The position numbers were made by a program, and so were the translations under genes. The notes below the pieces were generated by a model. It searched no databases. It worked only from the letters and a program-made list of their open reading frames with translations, and was not told the DNA's origin. A stretch of DNA of 64,000 nucleotides, taken from contig JABVXV010000001.1 in assembly GCA_013365325.1 (NCBI GenBank), forward strand, positions 496,001 through 560,000, given 5' to 3'. How positions within the stretch are numbered: position 1 is the first letter of the stretch; each line of letters opens with the position of its first letter. This DNA is from Dipetalonema caudispina (taxonomy: Eukaryota; Nematoda; Chromadorea; Rhabditida; Onchocercidae). Positions 39,901 through 55,447 of the stretch are shown one piece after another.

Positions 39901-42900
39901 AGAAAAAAAGATCAAATTTAGCATTAATTTAGGTAAAAGTTGGAGTTCAGGACTCATAAGTTGGAAATTCCTTAAATTTATTCAAAATCATCTGATCGGT
40001 TTCATTTAAATGAAAAAATGCGTTGGAAAAATAGTAGCGCTCTTAGAAACATTCCAATTTTCTTTGGAGTTTTAGTTGAAGTAGGAAAAAAGAAAAAGGA
40101 AAAACGAATAAATTTCAGTAAGAACAAAAATGAGTGTAAATATGGGCACCTTAGCAGTACTAAACTTTAAGTCAATCAGTTTTTACATATCATTAGCACA
40201 GATGGAAACCAATTATACCAATAGCTCTTGTATACTTTGAAGTGATGATCCAACCTTTGGAATGTATTCTGCCCCTATACAGTTGGCCACGAATAATTAA
40301 CCATCGCTAGCTGTGTGACTATTAAAATGCATTATTTCCCATCATTTTCATTCAACACTTTCACATCATGTCATTTTCCAGAAAGCTTAAATCAATCCAA
40401 AAATCCTCCTTACTAATTAAATTCGTACACAAGCCAATACCACTTTTAACTAATGAAAAGAGCTAAAACTTGGAATTAGGTGCAGGATTCAAAGTAGTGC
40501 TGAAATGTCATCATAGCTTTAACGATAAGTACTGATGTTTGAAAAAAGTATCAGGCATAGTTTCAGGCGAGAGCAAAAAAACCCACTAAATCCGAAATCT
40601 ATTATAAGTTTTTTGAAAGAAATAAAAGGATGTAATGGAAGATTTTATAAAAATTGATGATGAAAAAGGACAAAGTAAACATACACAGCAATGTCGGAAA
40701 ACATCGATGGGAAGTTTGTGAATAGCACTGATTATTAATGAATAATACGAAGCGAAGAAGAAGAATGAATGCGAAGGATAAAGCTATAAAAGTATGGCTG
40801 ATGATAACAATTAGGTTATAATAGCAAGAAAGAACATAATAAGTAGAAGTTGAAAGAAGGAACATCTGGACATATGATGTGGTAGCAGCTGAAGTTGAAG
40901 CAGTTCTTCCAGCTTTAATGTTTGATAGCACGGGTAATGTTGCAATATGTAAAGTGGTGTTTCGAGTGCTGCTGCTGCTTGTAACAACAATTAAAATTTC
41001 AATACAACAGATGTTGTCACTGTTCTTGTGACAGTTTCACAAGGTATGGTTGATAACGACAATTTGAGTAGGTTCAAAACAATGCTCACTTTCAAAGTTT
41101 TCATTGTATGTTCAATTAGAGAGGATTCTTCCTTCGAAAAGATTATGGTGGTGATCTGAGGAATTGTACTTGTAAAATGCCTTCACAAAAAAAAAAAAAA
41201 AAAAAAGAAAAAAAAGTAGTTCAGGGCTTATTTCCGTGATAATGTTAGTCCAGAAATTAGAATATTAGAATTTCAAAGAATTAGAATTCTTAATTTGCAA
41301 TTCAAAAAGCTTGAGAACAGTTCAGAAGCAACAAATTAATAAAATTTGTAGTAGTAATGGTAGGAATCAGAAGTTATTGGCAATAAATTGGAAAGCAGTA
41401 GCCAAATAGATTATGAATGCCATCAATTCAAATGGAAAAGATTGAAACGTTCCTTAAAAATTTATGTCCCATCGAGACTTACAGAGATGGATTACGTGTT
41501 TACGAACAAGGAAGAGAGAGGGAGTGAGAGAGAGAGAGAGGGAATAATATTCAATTTTCTCCCAACTTTCCAGAATTCACTCCATAAGCTGAAATCAGTG
41601 TACATCTATTATGTTATTATAGCAGTATGCATGTATTGGCATTGGCCAAGATTGAGATTTTGAGGACATGAAAGGAAAAGAGTCCAAGAATGCTTTGAGA
41701 ATAGGGAGCCATACAATATGTGTGCAATGAAGCGTTAAATCAATTGTAGCTTTGTGCTAGCAAGAAATACACTAATTTCTAGGCTCTTTTCTTCTCTTAG
41801 CCTAACTTCTCTTGGACTTTCGCATTCCTTTCATAAAATTATCAACTAACTACCTTGCGCTACTTGAAGACTCAATTCTCAGTATTGAGTTGATGAGGAA
41901 ATGAACATTCATTTTTTCGAACAAAAAGAAATCAAACAAAAAAGAATCATTGAAAGTTTAGAAATTTTATTTTAGATCTCAATTTTAATTCAATTCAGAA
42001 ATTCAAACTAATTCCAATACTAACGGATCTATTCTATATTTTAAATCAGTTTTTTCTACCTTTGAAAAATCCTATTCCAACAGAAACAAAATGATTTAAT
42101 AGATAACAATAAGAGCAATGTTCGATATATCCAATATGTTAAAATCTGTCTGATACAAATTTTGAATTCAAAGCTGAATCTTGAACTCGTAAAATTCATT
42201 TCAGTAAAAAAAGTAAATACGAAAAATTTGGAATCCTACCCGTCTTAACAAATCCGTAAACTATGTTGCTTTTCTTCTCTTCAATCCAACTTTCGAATGT
42301 CTATCCGTTTTCCAAAAACAGAAAGAAATTTCGTCTACGAACTTAGATAATAGCATTAATTGATAGCAAGCAATTAAGTTGGGGGATCACCAAAAGGCAT
42401 TGAACGGAAGTGAAGTTGTATTTACTATCAAAAGATTTAAAACTCCCAAGAGTAACGATAGTCGGATAAAATGCAAATTCAACGTGAAAAGGTCAAAGTA
42501 GTGTTATATTTGTTTGACAATCCCAGCACTATTAGGAAATATGTCGTAATTATTCATCAAGCAATTCTATTGGGAAGTGATAAATTAACAAGCTGGAGAA
42601 ATATACTAACTCTTTGGTCTAAAATATTTTTTTTTTTTTTTGTTCAATAACAAAATGATATATCATTTGTGTTTGCCAAAGGATCAAATTTCAAATTCTG
42701 AAGAAATTGTTTGAAACTAAATATACTAGGCATTTTTTAACCACTTTCTTAGATAAAAACAATTTTAAGGATTTGAAATATTAGTGAATGTTTAAGTAAG
42801 AACTAATTTTGACGTTATCATTTATGAAGTAATTAAGCGTAAACTATTAAATATTTGTTAGTATGTTGCTTGGTTTACTTCTTGAGAAAATAAATTTTAG

Positions 42901-45900
42901 ATTACTATTCATAATTTCAGGATGGTATTGTCAAAAGTAATCATTGAACTTTTTATCATCCGAACAAAACGGATTTTTTCACATCCCACGCAATCAGTAT
43001 AATCTTTAAAGAAGCAAAATTAAAACAATTTCCACAAAAATGGATTTTGTCTTTTATAGAAATGATTTAACATTAACTTAAGCTATTTAAAAGTACAAAC
43101 TGTCCCACTAAGAAACTCTACAATAAAAATGTCAAGTTTTTAGCCAGATCTTTTTCTGGACCAAGATTTACAAGTATCAGCATAAAAAATGTTCCGAAAA
43201 CTTCACAAAAATTTACAAAACAATAAGAATCATATTATATTGGCCGAATAATATGAAATCCGGATGATGGAAAAATTTTAAAAAGTTTATTTGTTTATTC
43301 AAGAAGTATATTTTCCTTTCTTACAAAAGTTCTTTCAGAAATATTTTGGTAATTTGTCTAGCCAACAAATATCGGAAAAGGAAGGAAAAAAAAGACTTTA
43401 AGATTAGTATTCCAGAAACTATAATTGGCTTGGCTCTTTTTTTAAGTACGAATGGAAGCATTGATTTTACGCAGTTATACACCCTTCTTCTTGGCTCAGA
43501 CCAAGCTTAGTAACCAATCGGTTGGTTAACATATTAGTCATTTTCATTTACATTTGGTATCCGCAAGTTTGAATCTTCCTGTCAGTACTTTATATTTGAA
43601 AGTTTGAGTCTCAAATACTGTTGATTTACTCTGTTATATTTAAAGGTACAGAGTACTAATATTTCATTTATAAAATCTCAAAATCAAAGATTTTACAATG
43701 AAATATTGATTTTGATAAATGCGGAAAGATTTCGGAGATATATTTAAACTACGAGTCAAATAATTTTACAATTTTTACAAAATTAGTTAAGTTTATCTGT
43801 TTTTGATTCACTAAAATTTGAGGGATGGCTTAACAATGCAAGAAGTTAAACGATGAAATGAATTTTCAATTACTAAAAGACAGTAAAAAAACTAATATCA
43901 CTAGTGCAAATTTGTAAAGTAATCCGGTCAAGTCTATTGATACCAACTATGAGTACATAATGTAAAGCCATTAATTTTGACTTTATTCATCCGGTTATCC
44001 AGGAAGTGAACATTAAAACAAATTAAGTAGCAGCCGATGTATGATTGAAAACTGGGTTGGGATAATTTTTGGTAATTCAGAAAAGGAACAGTACAACTGA
44101 CCTCCAAGGATGTGGCTTGAAGCCATTGCATTCACAATTCACTGACAGGCAAGGCCTTCCCAAATCGACATCTTCAATGCAGACGTCATCTTTCAGCATC
44201 GTGCTGTAATATTCCGACGACACGTCCTGCAAAAATTAGCAATTAAAAATTTGCAAAATTTGAGCGGAGACCCGATTGAGAGAGAAATGAGATGATTGAA
44301 CAGCATAAAAGATATTCGAATATTTCAGTTGTTCATACAGGCGTCAAGTCGTCTTTCACATCATGCGGAAGTTCTCTTTGTCATGTCGTACGATCAGTCC
44401 GCACTTTTCATTTTCTGCTTGAATATCACTCCGTTGCTCTTCATTTTTTTTAACCGTAATTCTTTTGCAATGTCCGTCAAATCGTACCTTCAACCCTTCT
44501 CCTGTTGCTCCTCAATTAGTCGGTCAGTCTGAATATTTCATTTGAATTTTTTTGTGTCACTGTTATCTCATAATTTCAGAGCAGTTTATCAGTATTTCAG
44601 ATACAAACTGTGAAAAATGCTTTCAGATATCAAAATTAATGAATTGTTTTTTGAATTAAAATAATTTTTTCCCATAGATCTAGAAAATGATAATAACAGT
44701 GATATTCTTGACTGTAGAAGAGAGACAGAAGTTGTTAGCATTCTTAACAGTGATAACAATGATAATAGTGATACCAATCAATAAAGAATAACGCATATTG
44801 CAAAGTCATCTGACAAATAATCACCAAAAATTTACTCCATTCTGTCCATTAATGAGAAGACAGATGCGAGAACTATGACTTCGAGAAGATAGCCAAATTT
44901 TTTGAAATTAATTTTTCATTGCTTTCTTTGCATTTATTCTTTATTGTGAATGTTTTTCAGTTATTTAAAATTTGATTCTCTGGCTATTCATTACAATCTT
45001 TTCTTGATAATCAAATGATAAATTCTGTTCATCCTTTTTCTTATGATAAGGAAGTTATCATTAGAGAGGTCTAGCGTTTAACACATCCTGTTGATTTCTA
45101 TATCATAAGCTTATTTTAAAGTTGGATATCAAAAGATCAGAACGAAGTTTGTCTATCACTTTTTTTTTGATACACAATGTTAATCATATCCCTTCTATCA
45201 ACTGACTTGATAGAAATGAGGGGTAAATGAGATCCGGCTTTGCTGATTATTCCTAAATAGAAAGAAATGGAAAACCTGAACTTGAAACATACGTTTCCTG
45301 TTTACAAAATTAAATTCTTCTTTTTTAATTTGCTAGCAGTAATAAGACAAAAAAAAAAAACTGAGGATTCCATGTTATATTTTCCTTAATTAAATATGAA
45401 CGAAAAAGCTGCTTGTTTGGTATTTTAAGTTTGCCACGATATATTATTAGGCAAGCAGCAACAAGCTCTGCACAAATTACTTTTATCTGCGATTGTCTTC
45501 CCAAAAATTTCATTTAAAAATAAATTGGTAAACTGCAAATGCAATCTACAAATTGCAAATTGAAGAAGAAAATTGAAAACTTAAACAGATCACTTAGGTT
45601 TTACCTCGATAGTACCGTTTGCTGATTTCACCTCCTAAAACGGCCTACTTTTGATTTTTTTCATCGTTATTTGTCTCTCTTTTCTTAATTATCATACTAA
45701 ATTCATCTAGTTAACGAATAAACTGTGCTCCTTTATGCTCGGATCATCTTAATAATATACATTTTTCAAATCTAAGGTGAAACGGGGCAAATTAATTTCA
45801 CTGCATTAAACTTGTTGAATATTTAAATTTGAAAATCCAATTCCTATTTAATATTTCGTTTATTCAAAAATTCCTTAAAAATGACTACTAGTGGAGGAAT

Positions 45901-48900
45901 AAACAAATTTTAGTTGTGAGAAGCAAAGAAGTCTAATGGAGTAAAATTCTCTTTACCAGAGAGAAACAATTTATATGATATTTTGAAATTGAATTTCCCA
46001 ACAAAGACCTCTTAACAACTAATTTATCCTGTCTCAGTCTCAGTTCCAACCCTTTTCATCAATTTATAAGCAAACTTCTTCATCATTCCTTTCTAATTCA
46101 TAAAAAAAAAAGAAAAAATTTGACTAATTGAACGTGAAACTGTTGAAACACGTGTATATCTTATCAACAAATTTCTTCAGAAAGCATTTTTCCATTTTCG
46201 ACTAATCGAATTGGAACACCAAGGGGTATGATAGAGGAGAAAAATGAAACCATTTCCAAAAGCATTCGCAGGAAATTTTAATGTTGGACATAAACATCCG
46301 GGAAAATGCTTTTGCGTTAAACTTCCCTTTTATGGTCTTTGTTTCAAATGCATGGCACACTTCTCAAAATTTACCAAACATTTCCCACTCAAAAAAAAAT
46401 TAAGAGTTCAGAAATATGTAAAATTCATTATAATTGCTTTCTGAAAGATGTTAAGAAAGCAAAAAGAAAAAGAAAAAATGGAAGAAATGAATCAGTGCAT
46501 CCGACGATCAGTTCGAGGAAATGAGGAATTTTCTTCAGGCATTAACTTAGGCTCTTTTATTCATGTCCAACTAATATATTGCATAAAAGCATCAAATATC
46601 AGATGTCAGCCCTCATCATACGTTAAAATTAATAAAAGATAAGGCCTTCTTTTAGAAAAAGAGTAAGATAAAAACTATTGCAATTAAATCTATCAAATTA
46701 ACTAGTGTGGAATGTAATCAAAATATGATCATGTTGTGGTCATCTTTCGAACGATTCTAACATTTTGAAATATCAAATAACCAAGAATCGAGTAATTTCC
46801 ATAGATTTAGGAATAAATGAAGCAAATATTAATGATGAACCGATGTGAGAAGATTTCATGACATGAAATTTGTTCACAAAACAAAGGAAAAAAATATTAG
46901 TAATAATTTAAATATCAACGTAAAGAATTTGTTGAAGAAAGGAATGCAGTGGTGCAAAGCCAAGAACAGTTGTGTAATTCTATATATTAGCTCTAAAGAT
47001 AGAGGACACCCAATCAGGCATAAATAAATACTATAATAACGACTTTCTGATTCATTATCTTTTTTTTTTTCTGAAGCAGATGATAAGTGATACTATAATT
47101 TTGCGCTCAAAACGCTTACTAAATCTTTCTAACTAACTTTTCTCCTACCAGTTCTTTCATCAATTTGTTTCCGAAGTTTAATTAGCGTTGCCTTGAAATG
47201 TTGGAATTATTGTTCCATTTATTCCAATTATTTTCGGTCTAACTTTTGTTTGAGTTTTGGTGTGGTATTTAACCGGAATATAACTTCAAGTATTGTGGTA
47301 ATCAAGATCGGAAAACAAAATAATGGAAATAAATGTTTTACCATATGAGCAACATCACATAACCCTCAATAAGATGAAGTTTTAATCCTATTTGTACAAC
47401 TTTCACATAAAATATTAGTGACGTGCATCGATTAGAATTTTGCTATATTACATTTATATGTGATCACAAGCGATTTATCAGTAAATGTTGATTGTAAAAA
47501 TTGGGAATGTTGTAAGTTACACCTAGATGTGAACGTTAATCACCTATTTGACCTGTCTTGAAGCACGGACTCAGGTTACTACCTGATTATGAAAGTATAA
47601 TGAAAGTAAAGGTTATCTTTGGTATAATTGATATGTTGCTTAACATAAATTCCGTTCATGTTGCATGCAATAGGGTGAAGGTAGTGCGTGTATGCTGGGC
47701 CTAAAAGATGGTGAACTATACCTGAGCGAAGTCACAGGAAACTCTGGTGGAGGTCCGAAGCGATCGATCGTTTGACTTTGTTATACCTCAGGATAGCTGG
47801 AGTACGTAATGAAGTAGTTATATTCGGTAAAACGAATGATTAGAGGAATTGTGGGAAGAAACGTTTTCAACCTATTCTCAAACTTCCAATGAAAATAAAG
47901 CGTAAACATTAAATGTGTCTCCAAATGGACTATTTTTGGTGAGCAGAACTGGCGCTATGGGATGAACCAAACGTTGAGTAAACATTTCTGCATTAAACTT
48001 ACTTATCAATTATAGGAGTAGTTTCTGGATGATATCAAAATATGATGCCCTCAAATGGGAAAAAAAAAACGAAATATTCCTTTGTCTGTTAAGAGATAGC
48101 ATTTTTGGCTTTTTTGCTTTACTTTTATGAATATGGTAAGTCCGGAAAAGAAGCGGGATTCAGAAATGCAAATATATAAAGTGAAACTTCTACTCAGTAA
48201 TTTCGAATTTTTCTGAAGTAGAAAGGAAATATGCTGAAGTACAAGACGTAGTAAAGTAATTTTAAAAAATTGCACAAAGCATAATGCAGGCATGCAGTCG
48301 TTTCTGCACCTTGTGATGGCGCAGTTTGATAATCTTGACGATTCGAATTCGACATGAGCAAGCAACAAGCTTGTAAACTAAGAGTCTGCCCCATCGACTA
48401 ATAATGGCCATACTGCAATGCGATATGCTCTGAATTAGCTGCTAAAACGTCTGACATGTTAATAATTGGATGAAGTAATTAATTGCCTAGCAAGTCTTTC
48501 TAACAGTCCCACTGGAACTTACAAGGATGAGCTACTTAGTTAGCATTTATTGCGTAGGCCTCAGTGAATCAATTTCAAAAAGTAGGAATGAAATTTATGA
48601 TTGATCGATGATAATGAGTAATCATCTTTGCTGTTGCATCAAAAGACATCGATTAAAATAGATAGATAAAATTACGGAAACAGAAATAGCTATCTAAAAG
48701 TTATATTATTAATTGTGAAAGAAAAAAGAAAAAAGAAGAAAAGAAATCAGATTTTGAGTTATAGTAAACCACTTGTAAAATGTTATTTTGGAAAAGTTTA
48801 AATCTCAAAAGAAATATAAAACAACTATTTAAATGACAAATTGTTCTTCTAATAGCAAAATAGCTTCTTCATTTTTGTCCTTAACTCATAAGTTGGTCTA

Positions 48901-51900
48901 TTCATTCCCTCTACACAATGATTCTCGCAACATACATTGTCCGAATTGTCAACATTGAAATATCGAAAAGTGATATTTTATAGAACAATTGTACAAAGGA
49001 ATGATTAAAGTTACGATTAGCTATCATTAACTTTAATCTTTACCTTATTTATTATCGAAGATTTATATGCCGATTTTATGTCATTTCTTTTTTAACAGTT
49101 GACGTTGAAATCTAATTAGAGTTATCTCTTGGGAATGAAGAACACATGAAATAATTGTAAATGTTATTTTACTAATTTAATGTTTATAAATTGTTCTAAA
49201 AAAAAACCATTAATTAATAAGCGCTCTGTCATCCTTTATAAATTTGTCCAAGAATTTTTGCAGATAATATTCAACGAGCATTATAAGAATTTTTTCTGAA
49301 TAGCGAAAGAGATCACAAAGTTAACCTTACTATATCAATAAGGCAAATAAACAACTGTAATTGATTACAACGCAATTGAAATTATCAAATTGACATAAAG
49401 GTTTGCAATCTGTTTTTTTTTTTTTTCTTTTTTTAAAGCTCAGAGATAAGTAACGTAGTTGTTCTAATCGTTCAGTACTAAAATAATGTAGTGGCATACC
49501 GTCTCGACCAAATCCTTGCGTTCCGTGGGAGTAATTTTGACAATTTTGTCGGCCAAACATATTTGTGGCTGACATTTTGCATTTTCATGATGATCTATGC
49601 GACAATATTCAATCAGGCTACCCTCTTGAATTTCGTTATCCTTCTCTTCCAAATACTACAATTAGCTTTTTTAGATTTATTTCATATTTTATTGGTTAAA
49701 CCGTTCCATTTCGCTATCTCGTCCTGATAGTCTGATACGGCAAGTGTTCAATGAGCCGAGAATGCTTAAAAGTGTTCAATTATGACGCGATGAATTACTG
49801 CCTAGTGGAATAAACTGAAAAGATGAGTCTAAATTGACCAAGATCGATATGCAACCAAGTGTAGATGAGTTGAAGATTATTAAAACAGTTCAGATGTATT
49901 TAAAACAGTTTCAGATGTATAAGTGTGGAGACCTGATCAGTGACGTCGGTGATTTTCATGATATGCTTATCAGCATCTGCAGTGTTATTGCTACTGCTGT
50001 TGTTGTTGCTGTAAGGATGAATCGCTGCTAACATTATCATACTATCTGCTTTCTCCTGTAATCTCTTGGCGAGGTAATGAATCAATAAACAAACGAAATA
50101 TGACGATAAGCATGGATTATAGAAGCGAAATGGAAATGAATTTCGAAGTTTAAAATTCGGTAATCAAAAATGCTTATAAAATTTATTTTATGAAGCGAGA
50201 TGTAACTTCCCAGCAAGATGCCAAAATAATTTATGAGAAATCAATATGAATTACTTCTGAAGCAGGGGACGGCAAATTTTTAGCTTTAACTTTAAAAAGC
50301 TATGAAGGATTGCATTGTCAATGTTGATTCGTTCTTGATAAAGACAATTTCGGAAATATCTCGCATCTGATATATAAATTATTTAAAAGTGATAAAAATA
50401 ATGAGGAAATGCGATAAATGAGTGGTTGGTATGGATGGGAAAAGTTATTTGAACTTAATTACCTTCTATTCATTTTCTTTTACTTCTAAGAATTTTGAGC
50501 AAAACTTTCCTTTCTTTATCAATTTTTTTGAAATGTGATATTTCTTTTCAACTGCATCATTACACTATAAAAGGAAGATTGGTTTTCTTCAAAATTTATT
50601 CGGATAGGCAAAATAAGTTTATGTAGTAGAAGTAATTTAAATTGTTGAAGAATTACTTCGCCATCTATTAATTTATTTGATTTTTAAACATTTAGTGTTG
50701 TAAGAGTTATATAAGTCATGGTAGAATGTTTAAAATAAAAAAAGCAATTTTCCTATAATCTAAGATACATAAGATCGATGTCATTGTAAAAGTAAATGAG
50801 AACTAAAAAATTACCGTCGTTCTCATTCTTTAAAATCAGAAATTTCCCAGGAAAAAATTAAAATTACTGGTTTGTTTTAGAGTTTAGACAAAAAACAAAA
50901 TTGTTTACAGCTATCATACTTGTAAAAGAACAAGCAAATTTAAATGAAATTCAAAATACAAGTGAAATTCTCGACTGGAACAAGAGCAAATTTTGTGCTG
51001 AATATCACGATAGAAATAAAAATCACTGCAAAATGTGCGCATGAATCACAGTTTTCTGTGTTAAGCTTAATGTTTTTTTTTTCTACCATTAGGAATAGTA
51101 ATTTATAAAAGAACCATTAATTTGGAATCATTGGCAAAGTTTCCTTGGCTTGTATCATTCCGCTTTCTCTCAGTTATACAACTCATCAGAAGTCAAAAAA
51201 AGTAGTTGAGAATAAGTGGCTAGGTAGATATTTTAAAAAATTGCAGCAAATACTTCCAAACTTTAGTATTTTTCAACCAGTTTCGCTCATTTAAATCAAA
51301 ATATTTAATGCTGCATAACTAAAAAATCATAGTTGCAATTTTAATTATTAGTAATCTTCTCTGACCAAATTGAGAATTATACGGCAGGGTGGAATAAGAA
51401 AGCATAGAATGGGATAGAAAATAAGTGCAATCACAAAAGTTGAAAAAATGCCACTGTTTGGAATAGAAAATTAAGTATTTCGCGTTTTTTCCGGAAAAAC
51501 AACAACTTTTGAAAAAGAAATTAACAAAAAAAATGAACAAAAATTAATGCACGAATTTAAGTAATTTTGAATTTCATTTGGAGATCATTTATTTTGGCTT
51601 CAACATTTTCCAATGATTCAATAATGAACAAGCGTGGCCTAAAAATCATCGAATAAATTTGACAAGACGATTTGATGATAGCTGAAGCTGTCAATTTTTC
51701 AAAAGTCTTTTAATATTAAAAGAAGTGCTGTCAAAAAATCGACAGCTATAAAATATCTTCTCAACCAAAATCCATATTTACCGGGTCGTAAGCATGTCAC
51801 TATCCGACTGAATTGAAACGAAAATGTATTACTTGAAAAATAGGCCATTTTATTATAGTTTTAAACATTGCATGAAGTATGAAACTATTCGTGAGAAGAA

Positions 51901-54900
51901 TTTCAAATTCAATAGTCAATTTCATTAAAATCGTTCTTCTTCCTACCTCTGTTGACGGGAAGCAGATGAATGAAAGGTAGTGCGTCGCATTTCTCTCCTC
52001 AAATAAATGACTTCAATTTTTTTTTCTTTGAAAATTGTTTTTTGATTTTTTATCAAATTCTAAAATATCTTTCAATAGCTTCGATTGAATAATTGTATAT
52101 GATTTTATTGATATCATTAAATATTTCCTTACAAAGTGTGAATTGGTAGTTTTTTTTTATTAAACTGAAATAGAACAGGAAATGATTTAATGACAATTCA
52201 GCTAAATATGATTAAATGAAGTATGAAGTTTAAAATGATCTTGCTGTTACCCAGCGATTTTAGTTTTTTGATTTACTATTAACAGCGATTATTATAATTT
52301 TTAAGCCGAAATTATAATTTTGATTACAAATGAATTTAACATCTTATCACCTAAACTTATTCAAAAAGTTATCAACTGCAGAAATGACTTTAAAATTGGA
52401 AAAACGAATCAGTGCTTGTTGATTGTTTTGACTTTTGCAAATTTCATTGAAAAAAAAAATTCACCCTAAAAAAAATAGACATCAAACGTTTACTGATAAT
52501 CATTGCTTAGGAAGGTAAAGTGGAATGATAAAAAATCGATTAATGATTTTTGGGCTCTCTAAATTACTGCTGATTGGCGCAAAATGCATTATCAATTAAT
52601 GATCTTGTGCAGTCCCTATATATTGGTATCAATTTCAGTAAAAAGTATTAAAAGCAGCAAATGCATTAATTATCTTGGAAATCTTTTTGAATATCGCAAA
52701 ATTTGTGATCAGAAATCTTTTAGCTTTACTATTTAAAGAATTTTTTTCAACTTTTTATTCATTGAAATGTGTAGGAGTTTTTGCGTTTTAGTTCTTTGAA
52801 TTTATCGTTTTTAGTAGTAAAACTAAAAATGTCAAATTCCAACAATTTTCACATCCGTTCGTGAATACTACTATTAAAAAGAAAAAAAAAAGAAAAATGC
52901 AAACAATGGTTCCTATTGAAGTTACAATCAAACCAAATGTTCTTTTTGGCTAACTGTAACCTAAGTACATCGTTTGATTACATTGATGATGTGGAATGTC
53001 AACATTATAGCTTATGCGAATATTAAGAATAAATGAAGCTCGAATTCGTATCTTGGAGAAATGTCACAAAAAAATTCATCTCTCGAGATTAAAGTTTTTT
53101 TTAATTTATTTAATGAAATGGAAAGGAAGGTACATCCGAGGAAGGATTATCATATCATCTCTGCAATGATATCATATCGTCCTTATCATTAGTATAACTT
53201 CTCATAATCATTGTTAGCATATTACGGAATGTTTTTGTTTTTTTCCAGCTTAGCAGAAATTTTATTGTTTGGATACCTTTGTATAATGAGTTGAAGGAAA
53301 TATTTCAGTCTGAGAAGTGGATGATAAAAGATAAAAATTGGAGAAGCAAAAGAAAATTTGAAAAAAAAGATGGAAAGGAGGACAAACAACAGAGGAGGAA
53401 GGATAATTATTATTATTATATAAACAGCAGATTTTTCTAGACGAGGATTTCGGATCCGGATCAGTTGGATCCTGACCTGAAATAAGAAATTAAAATACCC
53501 ATATAATTTTATCCGTATACATACTCCCTCTGTCCTTCATAACTAACTTTATCAACCTTATTATCACTACTTGCCATCATTGTTACTACTGCTCTGACTA
53601 ACACTGATCATTGATATTAATATAAATCTTATCATCATTTATCATTATTATTATTAAGTTATCAGTACTGTGTAAGATCCGGTTCAGTTCAGGGTTTGGC
53701 TTAGCATATGTCAAGAAAAAGAGATGGGATGGAAGATAAATGATTGGTAGTGATTGTCGAGTTCAGCGCATGCAGAAGAGAGCAGCGTAGCTTGCCATCA
53801 AGGAGGACATGACAGGTACTCGGGTAAGGCAAGTAGTCGGGTAAGGCAGGTAGTCGGGTGACTAACTATTGCCATCCACTCTGGTAGTTCTCTGTAAATC
53901 TTAAAGAAAATAAATAAAAAAACAAGTTCGTTACTAATGATTGATAGCATTGCTAAATGAGATAAGTAATCTTAAATTAACAGGTAGGTAATCATCATAA
54001 GGGAGTATTTCATAATTGTCTGATTAATCGTTTCACTTCTGAGATATTAAATTTCGGAATATTTTCGAAAAGATATCTTGCTAGTATAAATGATGATGTA
54101 TCTGTGACGAAGGTGTGACCTGCTGATAGGAGTCGAGTGCAATTTCAATTTCAAGGAAACAAAAATATATTTTAAAATATAATTTTTTAAAAATATTTCA
54201 GTCATTAATTTTGTAGCTTAATTGAATGAAGCATGAAATGAAAGAACTATAAATTTATCATCGTAGTCGAATGAATAAAATCAATCAGTGATTGATAGGA
54301 ATGATTCAGAAATGTTTTTTCGATAGAGACGAAAGGACTATTGCTCTATTCAGAAACGAATGATATGAAAAAGTATGCGATCTGACAAAGATGGAAAAAG
54401 TTTGAAATAAAATAAAACTTGAATATAACCTAAAGTATGCGATGTAAACGTTTAATGCTCAAAAGTTCCTATATTTCACAAAAGTTTTAATATCGTATGT
54501 TGACTTCATCTCATAAGTAAACATTAACTCAGATAGTTAAGCATTCAGAATTTTTTTTTTGGAAAAAAAAGTGAAATTGTAAACTTGCAAACAAATTGAT
54601 TAATAATGATCTACGCTTCGTTCTAACTGGATTTCTTAAAAGTTATTATTAAAGGAATGTGATTAATCATAATATTGTATGAAGTAGAAAGGTATGAGGA
54701 CAAGTAATTCAACAAACCGATGTGAAACTGCGCCAAAGAACACCGATGAGTCATCGGAAACCTTCTGTGGTCAACTGAAATTATCACTCGATTATCCCTA
54801 GAATCACTGAACAGACGTTTGACAGATATCATGAGCTGCAATTTCCCGCCTTCGATGTATACCTATCAGATTTTATTTATTTCCGCAACTACTGAACTCA

Positions 54901-55401
54901 AATACATGATGAAAGTGGAGTCGAACGTTTGAGTATCGTTGTAAACGAAATTACCTCTCATTACTATCATAGATGGAGAAGTGGAAAGAAGACAAATTTT
55001 AAATATTTCTTGTAGTTATCTTAAAAAAAAAATTGGAAACGGTGAATAGTACACTGAGCAGAAGCTGTCGAAAAGAAAATGAGCAGCTGTCGCAACCTTC
55101 GGTTTAGTAAATGAAACGGCGTCATTGACAACGATCAAGTTGATGACAGTGTCGCAATAATGAGCTACTATTGTCGCTTCAGTAGCAGCGCGACACATTA
55201 ATTCAAATTTTGCTGACACTTCTTTTGTAGAAAACTAAAAGATAGAATTATGAATAGATCTCACGGATACTGACATCATCTTTACCATAGATGAAAAAGG
55301 TTTATGTTATTGAGGACTGATCAATTTATTGGTTTTACTTAGATTGTAAGCCTTGGAAGTTTCGCTTTTTTTTACTGCAAAGTATATTCATCACTTTGAC
55401 A

Positions 55402-55447
<46 letters not shown>

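Noticed and set aside
54623..55219. Minus-strand frames in two less AT-rich patches
   Set aside because: Possible exons, but no domain or phase-compatible partners could be found, so no gene is claimed.
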